A stretch of DNA of 64,000 bases from Torreya grandis (Eukaryota; Streptophyta; Pinopsida; Cupressales; Taxaceae): the NCBI GenBank assembly GCA_037957365.1, contig JARHVA010001737.1, positions 1,443,001 to 1,507,000 on the forward strand, given 5' to 3'. Of the stretch, positions 25,613 to 36,065 are shown piece by piece. Both the position numbers and the translations under genes were made by a program. Under the pieces are notes generated by a model that was not told the origin of the DNA, did no database searches, and saw nothing but the letters and a program-made list of their open reading frames with translations. Positions within the stretch are counted from its first letter, which is position 1, and each line of letters opens with the position of its first letter.

Positions 25613-26405
25613 GGCCTTCCTTGGGTTCTTTCTTTCTTTCTTTTCATTTAGGTGCATTAGGTTTCTCCCTTTTCACCTCTTTCTTCTCTTCTAAACGACA
25701 CCATCAGTAGGACTAAAAATAACTTTTCTTTTCTTTCTTGCACTTCTAGACTAGCCAAAACTCATACTCTTCAACCCTTTCTCCATTCGTCTTCATACGA
25801 ACAAACATTTCGACTTGGGCTTAAAACATGTTGCATTGCATTTCTGCTTGCTTGCATTTCTTAGTCCACACTTAGTAATTAACAAACCGCATATTGAATT
25901 AATCTAGTCCACTTTATGTTACATGACCAAACCACTTGCACAAAACAAACATCTTAACTTACCTGAGACAAGGCCCGACTATGATTTCATCCCCCAGCAG
26001 ATACCTTACCCGTCTCGGTGATCTTACTTGGATTTCATCACCAAGGGGAAAGCCCACTCTGTTCTCTGGCAGAGTCTAATCTCTAGGAGAAGTATATTTT
26101 GGCTAAGCAGGCCCAGCTTATCACTGGACTCGTGAAGTGAGGGGAGCTTGCTCCTTAGCACCAGGCTAAGTATGAAACCTAACACAGACTTTTGAGCACC
26201 TAAACAAACCTGAAACTAGCTCTAGAATACTTCTTCTAAGACCTGTCTCAAAAGCCAATCTTCCTCACACATTCTAGGGCATAAGCCACTATAATCCTAA
26301 TAATTTATTCCTAGGGATTTAATGTTTAGGGTTTGCTTGTGTTCTTCATCTTTTCTATTCTTATCTGCTTGTTTGAGCTTGTGAGGACATTCTTTCTTGC
26401 CTTGA
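25613..26405 (+). other. Element 1 untranslated leader
   Basis: About 0.8 kb between the primer site and the first plausible gag start. It is pyrimidine-rich at its left end and has no open frame or domain I recognise. Confidence 0.5.
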
Positions 26406-29400
26406 ATGGTTCTGACTCATAGTCAAACCATGACTCTTCTTGACCAAGCGAGACATCAACCGCTTTCACCTTCCCTGTCCATAACCAGTGCCCTAATGGA
26501 GTTCTACTCAGAGACTGAAGAACTCCTACTCGACTGACCCCAACTCAGTCTCCCATCATCCCTAAAGGGGATCAAGATTTTGAAATATTCTTGGACCTCA
26601 ATGTCATAGCCCTCCAAAACTATCTCACAAGAAACCCAACGCGAGACCTTTCAGGTGAAGCGGCGATGACATTAACACCGTCCACTACCCAGCCTTTTGC
26701 CTCAACCATTAACCTGACCATGGCCAATACGCAAAGTTTGGCCTCCACATCTATTTTTAGACCAACCTCCATCGGGGTTCCATTAACCCCTCAACCACAT
26801 GCAATTCAACCAAGTTCTAAATCATACTAGAACTTGATTGTCTCGACCCCTCACACTCTTGCGCCCATAAATGTAGGAGTGTCTACCTACCTTTCTACCA
26901 GTGCCATCATGCAACCACCTTTGGTAGTATCTACTCAACTTATGCCTTTTACTTTCATGACCCAACCACCTTTGGCCTCTACATCTATCCCTGCGACTAG
27001 TCATCCATACGTTGCGCCCTTACAACCGCAACTGACTACATCATATGCCTCCTCTAACCTCTTTCAAGCACCCTACAACCTAGGGGGCACCCCATATACC
27101 AATCCATCAGCAGACATCATCAAAATGCTGATGGATAAAATGTCCAGTCTCGAGACCTCTATCTCTGGTTCACGCAATGCTCTCTCGTATGAGCAAATTT
27201 GTAATGAACCCATTCATCCTTCCATCCCTATCCGACCATACCCCAACCAATGGGAGCTTCCTAAATTTACTCACTTCTAGAGTAAGGAGGACCCGCAACA
27301 ACATCTACGGGCATTCAGACATGCCTGCTATCTTATAATGCATGATGATGCATTACTTTTATGCACATTCCCCATGTCGCTTGTTGGCCCTGCCCTTGAC
27401 TGGTATAGCTCTCTTGCCAGACATTCTATTTTTTCATTCATTCAACTTTCCCAATTATTTATCGACCATTTTTCTATCAACATCACCAAACAAGTCTCAA
27501 TCACAGACCTCTACTCCATCAAGTAATTTGACGACGAATCAATAGTCGATTTTGTCGCCCGTTGGAGAGGCTTGATTAACCAGCTCTCCTTCTCCTTGCC
27601 TCAATCTGAGCTCATCAAGCTCTTTTATTGAGCATGTGCCAGGCACATCTCTTCTACCTTGTGGATTCAGACATTCCACACTTTCAATGAAGCTTTCACC
27701 ATGGCCCAAAAACTTGAACTCCGTGCCATTGAAGAAGATAAGGTCAAATTGCGTAATACTAATGCAAGAGCCAATGACCATAATTCTTCCAAACCTTCTT
27801 CTGCCAATTTTGAATCCAAAGGAGTGGCCAACACTGTGGTCATCAGATCACCATCCTCGATAACAACTAATCAATCTCAACCTTCAACATCTCAAAGCAT
27901 CACCAAACAATTCCAACAATGGTACATCCAGCGTTCATACACTCTGCTTGGAGAATCATACGCTTCCATTTTGGAAAAACTTGTCAAGCAGGGGGTCCTC
28001 AATCTCCCTCCAATCCAACCACCTCATTTCAACCTTTCAAAAGCCCTCCCTACATGGTATAGGGAGGCTGACTTCTGTCACTTTCACCGTGTCCAAGGCC
28101 ATGACATCAATAATTGCTGAACCTTCAAGAACATCATCCAAGACATGATCGACAAGGGAGATCTTGTTTTGGACAACCCAAATGCCCCACCCAACCAACA
28201 CATCGACATTTTCAAACAACCATTCCCGAACCATCCTCCTACTCAAAACAATGTCCAAACCATGATCAATGACCCCCAAGACCATAATATTCACACAATC
28301 AACACTATCTTGCCTCTTGTCCCTGACCAACCTCCTCCATCACAGGATGAAGAACTTTCTTCTCCTATTAGTCCTCCATCTACCTCTCTTATACTGGAGG
28401 ACGCCTTGACCATGCCAATGCCATTAGCCCTACCTTCATCCGAAGACCCTACCTTGCCTACTCCTCAAGCACAAATAAAAGGCACCATCATCCCTACCTT
28501 CTACCCTCTTGAGGAGCTGCACTCTCTTATTTATTCTCCACCAAAAGAATAACCAGTCTCTTCACCCATTTTGATTGAGGATGACCCAGTCACAGTTTCC
28601 TCTTGCCTTTTGCCTGAGATTACTACATCTCACTCACCTCCGTCCACATCTGAATCCAAACCCGTATCTAAACTCACCTCGCACAATGGTGGTCCTCAAC
28701 CCAAACCAATGAAGGCCACTAAACCACATCAAAGGACTCCTCCCCCACCTTCGTCATTACCCTCAATCTTGGGCCAGCATCTGTCCACTTTAATAGGGGA
28801 ACTGCCCACTCCCATACTTCATAGAGACAAGTCACCTCCATTACTCTATCAACCCATCAGACATATATCTCCTCCAATCCATCAGCCAATGCCTCTTATG
28901 CCTCTCAAACCAAAGTCATCAATCCCCACTGCAACAAAACATCCAGACCCGTTAGCAGGTTCTTATGCCTTGCTGTTATGGCAATTATTGCAGTCTTCTT
29001 GCATCAATCTTCTACCGTTTAAACCATATCAATCTCTCAGACCAAAACTGCCTTGGTTCGATGACACTAGCATTTGTGTGTATCATCACATGCCTGGGCA
29101 CGACACTGAGCATTTTTATGCCCTCAAGGTTGCCATTCACCAATGTCTGGGGAATGACACCCTTCTTCTCGACCACATCATCAATAAACCTTCAACACCA
29201 CCCACTCATCAACTCTCGGATCAAGGCCATCTTGGTTCGACAACTCTAAATTTTTCCACTATCATCACACTCCAGGACATGACATTGAGCGTTGTTGCAC
29301 TCTCAAAGCTGTCATTCATCAACACTGGAAAAAAGATTCCCTTCTCATCAAGGACCCTCTTGACCACCTCTTCGACAAATCATCAACACTGACCCATGCT

Positions 29401-29853
29401 TCTCAAATCTCATCACCTAAATCGGGATCTCCACGCCAGCCTATGGTCCCTTTGCCACCTTTGACCCCATTATTCAACATCAACACAGTCCATCTGACCA
29501 CTAAGCCTCAACTGACATTGACCAATCTATCCAACATTCTCCCTAAGCGACTGGGGGAATCCAACCTTATCTTGACCTCGACCAAACATTCAACCAAGCC
29601 TTCAACCAAACATTTGACCAACTTTGACCAGACATTCAACCAGACTTCGACCACACATAGTCCAATCATGAATCAACCTTCCTATCATAACCTCGACTAG
29701 ACCTCAACCACACATAGTCCAATCATCAATCAACCTTCTTATCATGACCCTGACCAGTAGCAACCAAACCTGGACCAAACTTCAATCATCAAACATCAAC
29801 CAACCAAGCACCTATCACTTCTTCAAACTGTCATCAATCAGCACGTGACCAAT
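26406..29853 (+). pseudogene. Element 1 gag-like frame with three knuckle-like modules
   Basis: An ATG at 26406 opens a frame that shifts near 26530 into one long frame running to 29392, interrupted by about six stops. A second shift leads into the integrase tail. The capsid-like core is near 27240-27500 (WELPKF, DP-QHLRAF, LVGPALDWYSSL, FIQLSQLFIDHF), matching the retrotransposon Gag family. Three C-x-F/Y-H-x4-GHD-x4 modules follow at about 28055-28145, 29056-29190 and 29236-29390; the last two are a tandem duplication. Between them lies a long Pro/Ser/Thr-rich linker. A 57-base direct repeat sits near 29650-29760. Confidence 0.7.
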
Positions 29854-29997
29854 ATGGAGCAAAGTAAACGAGGCAAGTTTGCCCCTAATTGGCTTAGACC
29901 TTTCATTATCATGCACAAGTATGGGTCAGGGATGTATCATTTGTCTTCTCTCGATGGACGGCCAGAACCTGAGCCTCTTAATGCGTTGCATCTGTGA
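29854..29997 (+). pseudogene. Element 1 integrase C-terminal tail
   Basis: Starting at the MEQSKRGKFAPNW segment and ending at a TGA after LNALHL, this matches the last residues of plant Ty3/gypsy integrase (F-PNWLGP-I, YGSG-Y-LSSLDGR, N-LHL). The same segment and the same TGA occur in element 2 (minus, ending 63180), so the stop is probably the natural end of pol. It is joined in frame to the gag-like sequence at about 29842, a clean internal deletion of protease through the integrase core. Confidence 0.75.
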
Positions 29998-30256
29998 CCA
30001 TTCTACTGTTAGTCAAATACTCATCCACTTGACATTTACCTTGAGCTCATCCCTTGAGCAATCCCCATCCTCTTATTCCTCATTCCTTTCAACCCTACTC
30101 CCCTTAACAAATCCTATATACCCCTTTTATACAGTATGGATGCTTTGTCCTAATAAAAGGGAGCCCTTGACCTTCTATAATCTTGTCCATGACTCACATT
30201 TCTGTCAAAACAAATCAAGATGTCAAAATATCCAAGGTCACCAAATTAGAATCAAA

Positions 30257-30388
30257 AGGCAGACTGCTCCCTCGAAGGATAGCTGTACTATCATTGTTGT
30301 AGCTAATAGACTGCTCCCTCGAAGGACAGCTATTCAAAGCCCTTATATATAAAGCAAAATATAGACCACTCCCTCGAAGGATGGCTAT
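30257..30388 (+). repeat. Three 52-base tail repeats with CTCCCTCGAAGGA core
   Basis: Copies start at about 30257, 30308 and 30362, each containing GACTGCTCCCTCGAAGGATAGCT or a close variant. They lie after pol. Element 2 has two copies on the minus strand (62836-62930), so copy number differs between relatives. Confidence 0.75.
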
Positions 30389-32102
30389 GACTAACTCTTG
30401 ATACAAATAGCAATCTTTATTAGAAGCTTCCTGCATTGATCAGCTTCACAAATGACCACCAAGCAAATGACATCTCTATGCAGACTTCTCGCATTGATCA
30501 GTCTGCACAAAAAAAAAACAAAAAAAAAAAAACAAAAATCATGGACTTGGCTTGTAGTTGTCTCAGGGTCTCCTATAAAAAGGGGCAAAGTTATCTCTGC
30601 TCTAAAATGGGTTACCCTATCCCTATCACTTGCTCAAGGGACTTCAATCTCACTTTAATGTCAAAGTGATTTGATTACCTCTCTAACACAACATATGGTC
30701 AACGACGTCATGCATGAATGGGGCTCTTGGTTATAATAACCCCTATCTATGCTGTCATTCTGGTCCTTGTCAATGAAAGAGAAATATGCCTTTCACTTCT
30801 TCTAAACTTTGGTCACATTCAACTTCATCACTTGTCAAACCTAATCAACTCAAATCAACTCTCTTTTTAGGCCACTCCCATAGCCCATTTCACACTAGTT
30901 TCTATGGACACCAATACACATGGAAACTATCGACCAGTCGCAATTTATGTTAAGCATAAACTAATACTTGTTGAAGCATAAATAGACCTCAATTCATCTT
31001 TAGCATACATCCATCACAAATATGTAAAATTACTAGGGATGAAAGACCCCTCAACCAATGTTGCAAAATACACCATTTGGAAAAGGCTGTAACATCTTTT
31101 TCTCCTCATCATTTTGACACATGACCAAACCAATCATCGACCAATCTTCTCAACTAGTTCAAACTACATTGGTCTGAGGCCCTAAGACTGGGGCTATGTA
31201 GGCAGCACTCAGATGACATGACATCTTCTGGGGTTAGCTTGACCACCTTCATTTGTTCGTCTCTCTGATAGACAAACCTTCTTTCCTCCTTTTGACCATG
31301 ACCTTGCCCTCGACCAAGACCAATTCCATCCCTTTGACCCTTCCTCCCTTTTAGGGAGAACTACATTGGCCTGAGGCCCTTCACACAAGGGCTATGTAGG
31401 CATCACTCAGATCACATAATGTCTTCTAAGGTTAGCTCGGCCACATCCTTTCATCCATCCATCCACCTCGACCAATGACCATTGGAGATCATGCCTATCT
31501 CCTCTGACTTCGACCACTTCCAAGATAATGTTGCCTTGGTTGTTTTTGCCTGTATGCTACCTCATGACTGGTTAGCAAAATTGTGCGCAAACTATATTTT
31601 GGACCCTCACAAGTATAGGATCGCAAGCCGGTTGATCCGCACTACTTGTGACTTTTTTGTGTTTTTAGGAGCACTTCCTGAGCCTGAGATACCTGGAACA
31701 CGATGACCCATTGGAGCTACAGCTTCAATTGAATAACCCGATCAGCTATGACCACACGCTAGGGCCCGGTTACTTTAATTTTGGCACTCCTCGACCCTTG
31801 AGTTGTGAAAATTTGACCTGACCATCTCGTGAAGTGGTATGCACGCAATCACAACTTTTGCAGCATTCACCCTCACCCCTTTTTCATCCACTCTTTGTCA
31901 AATCAGCAGCTAATTCCCAGTTCCCTTCCCTCAACTCTTGCTTTGAGGGGGAATACCTCATCCATAATCGGGGCAATCCACCTCCTATTTTTGTCTTGCA
32001 GTTCATTCGAACAACCAACAAGATGAAATCAACCTTATCCAACACCTGGGGCAACCAACTCTTCTTTTTGTCTTGCAGTTCATCCAGAACAACCAACAAG
32101 AC
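30389..32102 (+). other. Element 1 3' untranslated region
   Basis: Contains a pair of GCATTGATCAG repeats (30433 and 30492), an A-rich run near 30508-30537, and a direct repeat of about 85 bases (31161-31245 and 31369-31450) around CTATGTAGGCA(G/T)CACTCAGAT. The last few hundred bases resemble 58722-59120 of element 2. No PMD-like frame is present here, unlike in element 2. Confidence 0.5.
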
Positions 32103-32115
32103 AAAAAGGGGCAAA
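32103..32115 (+). other. Element 1 polypurine tract
   Basis: AAAAAGGGGCAAA ends exactly where the 3' LTR begins (TGTAGACAC at 32116). The identical tract in element 2 is at 58709-58721 on the minus strand. Confidence 0.75.
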
Positions 32116-32283
32116 TGTAGACACTAAAATTGTGTCTAACCCTTGTCATCCTCCCCTTAACCCCCATTTTATTCTCCCACACCTATTTAACCCCTGTTGA
32201 CCATTTTCCCATGAGCCTTGACCCTGGCAGCATGTAAAAATGAGCAGAAAGCTAAAGTTAGCCTCTATCCCCATTTTGCATTT

Positions 32284-32362
32284 GTCGACGTTGGTCACTA
32301 CTCAACCGATGTCGCTGACATCGGTCACTACTCAGCCGATGTCGGTGGTCCTGCTGGCATCG
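32284..32362. promoter_or_regulatory. ACGT-core palindrome cluster in element 1 3' LTR, first block
   Basis: Two successive units of about 31 bases each hold GAC(A/G)T(C/T)GGT, CACTACTCA and (A/G)CCGATGTCG. This is the cleanest view of the paired arrangement. A second block at 32975-33070 has copies every 15-22 bases. Confidence 0.5.
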
Positions 32363-33098
32363 GTTATCCTTAATACTGCGTTCTCGACCTGAATGTAGGA
32401 TCCATTATCCGTTATCCATTATCCATTATTCGTTATTTGGTTGCCAATCAGTTTCTCGATCAGTTATCGGACCTTCTTTCAAAACATTCTTTCATTCAAT
32501 TTTCGAAACGATCAGCCAAATTTTGCATTCAATCAATTTGCAATCCAATCTCTCATATTTCTCTCTCTGATACAGGTATTCTGCTTCAGTCATCTCGCTG
32601 GAGGTCTGCTACATCAAACTTCTGCAACACACCGACAACATCAATTATGTCTCCTACTCTATCTTCAGCATATAATAGGTAAGCATTTTGTTCTGTGCTT
32701 TTTATTTTGTTCTCTGGTTATTTTTTTTAATTACTATCACCAGCTCAATCTAGATTTAGACCACAGACCCGACCTTACTTCCTCCCGTATCACCTCTATC
32801 CACCCTTTTCAGAATATACAATCTATAACTCTGCCTAGATCCCTGCACAAACCCCCAAACAATCCCTCTGACTCCCAAACCGGCTCTCTAACCCTCAAAC
32901 AAAACTTTAGACCATTCTGCAATCCTAAAACCCTGTCTAGACCCGACCAGACCCCGTCCAAAAAACTGCTGCCCCGATCGACACCGGTCATTACCCCTAC
33001 CGACACCGGCACTTTAACCGACGTCGGCACCCTTCCTTGACCAACGCCAGCACAGAGACTGATACCGGCAACTGTGCAGAGCAATTTGTTGCATATCA

Positions 33099-33297
33099 GG
33101 TACACATTTTGCTTTTTGTCTTTTATTTCTTTCATTCTATCTTTCACTATTTCTATTTTTGCCAAATATTTTATTTTTAATCAGTGGGTTGATATCCCTC
33201 AAGGAAGTCTTCATACTTCAGGGATCAAGCTTTTGCTTGATAGCCCACCATCTCCTCATCTAACGTTTTTCATTTTTTAGTCTCTTTTTCTTTGCAG
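33099..33297 (+). other. Intron-like segment inside element 1 LTR
   Basis: CAG/GTACACATTTT at 33096-33099 and TTTTCTTTGCAG/GTG at 33297-33298 look like plant splice sites around a T-rich 199-base segment. Element 2 keeps both the donor (AACAG/GTACACATTT) and the acceptor (TTCTTCTACAG/GTGTCAT) on the minus strand. Splicing of a leader intron is inference. Confidence 0.35.
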
Positions 33298-33769
33298 GTG
33301 TCATTCCTCCACAGCTAAAGAGGAGTACCTTCTGACGTCTGATTTTGGTGCGCACGACTTCATCTGGGTATCTTCTAACCCTAGACCATCTCTTAGTTTC
33401 TTATTTCTCTTTTGAATGTGAAAGCGAAATTAGCATAGAAACAAAATTAATCAGTGATTGGATGGGATAGGGAAAATATTTGATCAATTATTTTCCTCAT
33501 AATAGTATTTACATAACTAGCCTCAGTCCACCAATGCACATCCTAACAAGGTTTGATCTTCTACTCTACCTTTTTTGAATCCAATACATCATATCCAATG
33601 CCCTTAACTAGTTCCAATTTGGGTACTCATAACATGTTTCCTAATTTGGGCATGAGTAAGTTTGGTGGAAAATATCTAGTCCCTATGGTTAACCAAACGG
33701 GTAATGTTTTTGATGTACATTAAATCTAATGTGGATAGAAGGTCACAATGGCATCCTTGTATGTGGAAC

Positions 33770-34140
33770 CTAAGAAACTATTGTTGAGTGTGATGCTTTA
33801 AGGTATAGCATGGAGCAAATAGTCTTATAAGAAGGAAAACCAATTTATTTTTAGAGTCATCAAATCAAGGGTAAGGGATTTTTTAATCCCATTTACGAGA
33901 AGGAAATGATGGTTATCCTTCATGAATTCAAACAATAAAGACATTATTTTATGGGAAGATACATTAAGTTTAAGATAGATCATGACAATATCAAATAATT
34001 TTTAGAATAGAGGTTATCATCACAAGAACAACTAAAATAGGTCATGAATATGTTGGGATATGAATTTTAAATAATTTACAAGAAATCAAAGGAAAATGTA
34101 GTGTTTGATGCACTATCTATGAAAGATAATTCCAAATAAT
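33770..34140 (+). pseudogene. Element 6 RNase H domain remnant
   Basis: Broken frames give IVECDAL near 33780, KPIYF-SHQIKGKG near 33840, EKEMMVILHEF, RHYFMGRYIKFKIDHDNIK near 33940-33990, and YKKSKENVVFDALS near 34090. This is the usual order of chromovirus RNase H (ECDAS, then PIAF-S, then EKE, then H-Y-GR-F-I-TDH, then KG-ENVVADALSR). Several stops are present, many at expected tryptophans. Confidence 0.75.
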
Positions 34141-34339
34141 CACTATTGTTTTCCATATTCATAATACATGCATATTAGGTGGAGGAGGAAAAATATGAAT
34201 GGGCAAATGACCTAAATACATAAACTATCATTCATAAGATACAATAAGCTATGAGTGTGCTAGATAAATTTTTATGCAAATGAGATACTTTATGATATAA
34301 GGATTGGATATAGCTATGAACTAACTCAACCCTTAAGTA

Positions 34340-34900
34340 AACTTCACTTGGGTAGTTACATGTTTCACCAATTGGTGGACACTCAGGCTTCTTGAAGACT
34401 TATCATAGAGTCAAAGAGGAAATCATTTATGAAGGAATCAAAGGGGAAGTCTATAAATTTACGGTTAAATACATGGTTTATTAAAAAATAAGGGTGATAC
34501 AATAAATAACTTGGGCTTTCTAAAATAATTTATTATTCCTAGCCAAAGGTATGATGAAGGTCCCATTTATTTCATCATAGGGTTTCCCAAGTCTAAAAAG
34601 AAAAAATTCATCATGGTTTTGATGGATAGACTCACCACATATACCCATAACTTATCCTTGTCACATTATTTTATATCAATTATTGAAGCATCATCTCTTA
34701 TGAATAGAATTCAAAAGATACATGGGACCCCAAGTAATATTGTAAGTGATCGTGATCCTATATTTTATAATAATTTTTGGAATTGTTTAGTTTCTTTCTT
34801 GGGTACTCAACTAGCATGTAGCTTGTCATATCATCCCTAATCTGATGGAAAAATTAATGTGGTCAGCAAGTTCTTGGAGGGTTGTCTCCATTTTTTTTGT
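34340..34900 (+). pseudogene. Element 6 integrase remnant
   Basis: The zinc-binding N-terminal part is visible as GGHSGFLKTYHRVKEEI at about 34370-34430. The core follows: FIIGFPKS, MVLMDRLTTYTH, IHGTPSNIVSDRDPIF and YHP-SDGKINVVS. The central catalytic Asp (SDRD) is kept. The first (MDFI, here IYFI) and the Glu (DGQTE, here DGKIN) are lost, so it would be inactive. Confidence 0.8.
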
Positions 34901-35499
34901 TTAAGATAAATGAGAGAGATGGCTTCAATGGTTACCACTAGTATAATGGTGGTATAACAATTATTTCCATACTTACTCAAAATTTCCTCTTTTTTGGCAT
35001 TTTATGGGTACCAACCACCATACATCATCTAGTTTTTTAGGATCTAGACAAAGGTTTGGGTAGTTTAATACCACATTCAACAACAATGGGGGATAATCTC
35101 TAGTCTCATAGAGAATTTGGCAATTACAAAAAATGAATGAAACAACAAGTTGAACAACACTGCATTGAAAGACATTTTGAAATACGATATTGGGTTTTTT
35201 TAAGAATACAACCATATAATAAAATGTCCTTGAAACAATAAAATTTTGATAAAAATATTTCATCAAGTATTAATGGCCCTATCAAATATTTCATAATATC
35301 AATAGTGTAGAATACAAATTGGAGTTACCTCATTCAACAAAAATATATCTAGTATTTCATGTTTCTTGCTTGAAGAAGGTCATTGGTTAAAGAAGTTCAT
35401 TAGAGACAAAGTTTAAACCAAGATAGAATTAACATATCATAATGAGGATGGAATAATCAGTTAGGAATCTAAATAAATCCTCTAGATATGTACAAAGAG

Positions 35500-35600
35500 G
35501 CTGCGGATGAGGTTGATTACAATGTATCTAATCAAGTGAAGGAATCTAGCTAGTGAGGATGTGACACTGGAAGATTCAAAGTCTTCCTATAGAATCACAT
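35500..35600 (+). pseudogene. Element 6 chromodomain remnant
   Basis: At 35522 the frame reads MYLIK, a stop, RNLASEDVTLEDSKSSY. Chromodomains of plant chromoviruses read YLVKW-NL-x3-D-TWED; here both tryptophans are mutated (TGG to TGA and TGG to TTG). Its position after integrase supports the call. Confidence 0.65.
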
Positions 35601-35647
35601 ATAAATAATCAAATTTGAGGAAAATTTTGGTTTGAATAGGATGGGCA

Positions 35648-36065
35648 TGATATGCCCTTAACTGTTACCATGTATTGGGATATCTATATTCAAATTTTGA
35701 CTAACATAACTTTTTACTCAGTCATACGATAATTTCTATATCTTCATATTGGTAATAGTGTCAGCCTATGGAGTATCCATAGCCTTAGTAGAGTATATAT
35801 ATGAGGTATTCATTATAATTATATCATATTATTACAATTTTTTTCTTATTACAAGGTTATGTAGGTTGCCTCCTCAAAGTGGCTTAGTCATATATTTCTA
35901 GTATTCTACTTTGTTATTAATGTTGGTGTCTATTTTCTCTACTTTTATCTTATTTTTATGATATCATGTTTTTTATCTGCTATTAATATTTATATTCACA
36001 TTCATTTTTGTGAATAATTCTATCTATCTAATTAATTTTTCACTATATACATAGTATTTTTAACA
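35648..36065 (+). repeat. Element 6 3' LTR
   Basis: A 418-base partner of 23306-23751, starting TGATATGCCC after a purine-rich GAATAGGATGGGCA and ending TTTTTAACA. Confidence 0.65.

Larger units (their letters stand above)
24282..33446 (+). mobile_element. Element 1: Tat-like LTR retrotransposon, internally deleted
   Basis: This 9165-base element has two LTRs (24282-25586 and 32116-33446) starting TGTAGACAC and ending AACA. It is flanked by a perfect 5-base repeat aaatt (24277-24281 and 33447-33451). A TGGCACACCTGGTGGGACC-type primer site follows the 5' LTR and a polypurine tract precedes the 3' LTR. Inside are a gag-like frame and only the extreme C-terminus of integrase. Protease, reverse transcriptase, RNase H and the integrase core are absent, so it must have depended on a helper, or been deleted later. 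Element 2 is a relative that retains integrase. Confidence 0.9.
32116..33446 (+). repeat. Element 1 3' LTR
   Basis: A 1331-base partner of the 5' LTR. It keeps better copies of the palindromes, including gccgatgtcggt (about 32335) and accgacgtcgg (about 33017), and a perfect CAG/GTACAC donor-like site. It ends GAAACA before the target repeat aaatt. A 199-codon frame at 32441-33040 is incidental to the LTR. Confidence 0.9.
23306..36065 (+). mobile_element. Element 6: Ty3/gypsy chromovirus, split by element 1
   Basis: Two related short LTRs (23306-23751 and 35648-36065) bracket a plus-strand element. Most of its length is a later insertion (24282-33446). What remains is about 0.5 kb after the 5' LTR and 33452-35647, which encodes RNase H, integrase and a chromodomain. 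Gag, protease and most of reverse transcriptase are missing. The chromodomain places it among chromoviruses, which use it to target chromatin. Flanking 5-mers (gttgg, cttgt) match at only 3 of 5 positions. Confidence 0.7.

Noticed and set aside
28571..29392. 273-codon open frame as a separate gene
   Set aside because: It is in the same frame as gag upstream and downstream of single stops, so it is part of the decayed gag-like frame.
29565..29765. Satellite DNA
   Set aside because: The GACCAAACNTTCAACC repetition is confined to a Gln/Thr-rich part of one gag-like frame and is not a long array.
32441..33040. 199-codon open frame in the 3' LTR of element 1
   Set aside because: Lies wholly in the LTR, is not open in the 5' LTR, and matches no family; an incidental frame.
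32809..33165. 118-codon antisense frame in the LTR, also partly open at 24975-25208
   Set aside because: Its apparent repeats are just the palindromes in translation, and the related region of element 2 is broken.
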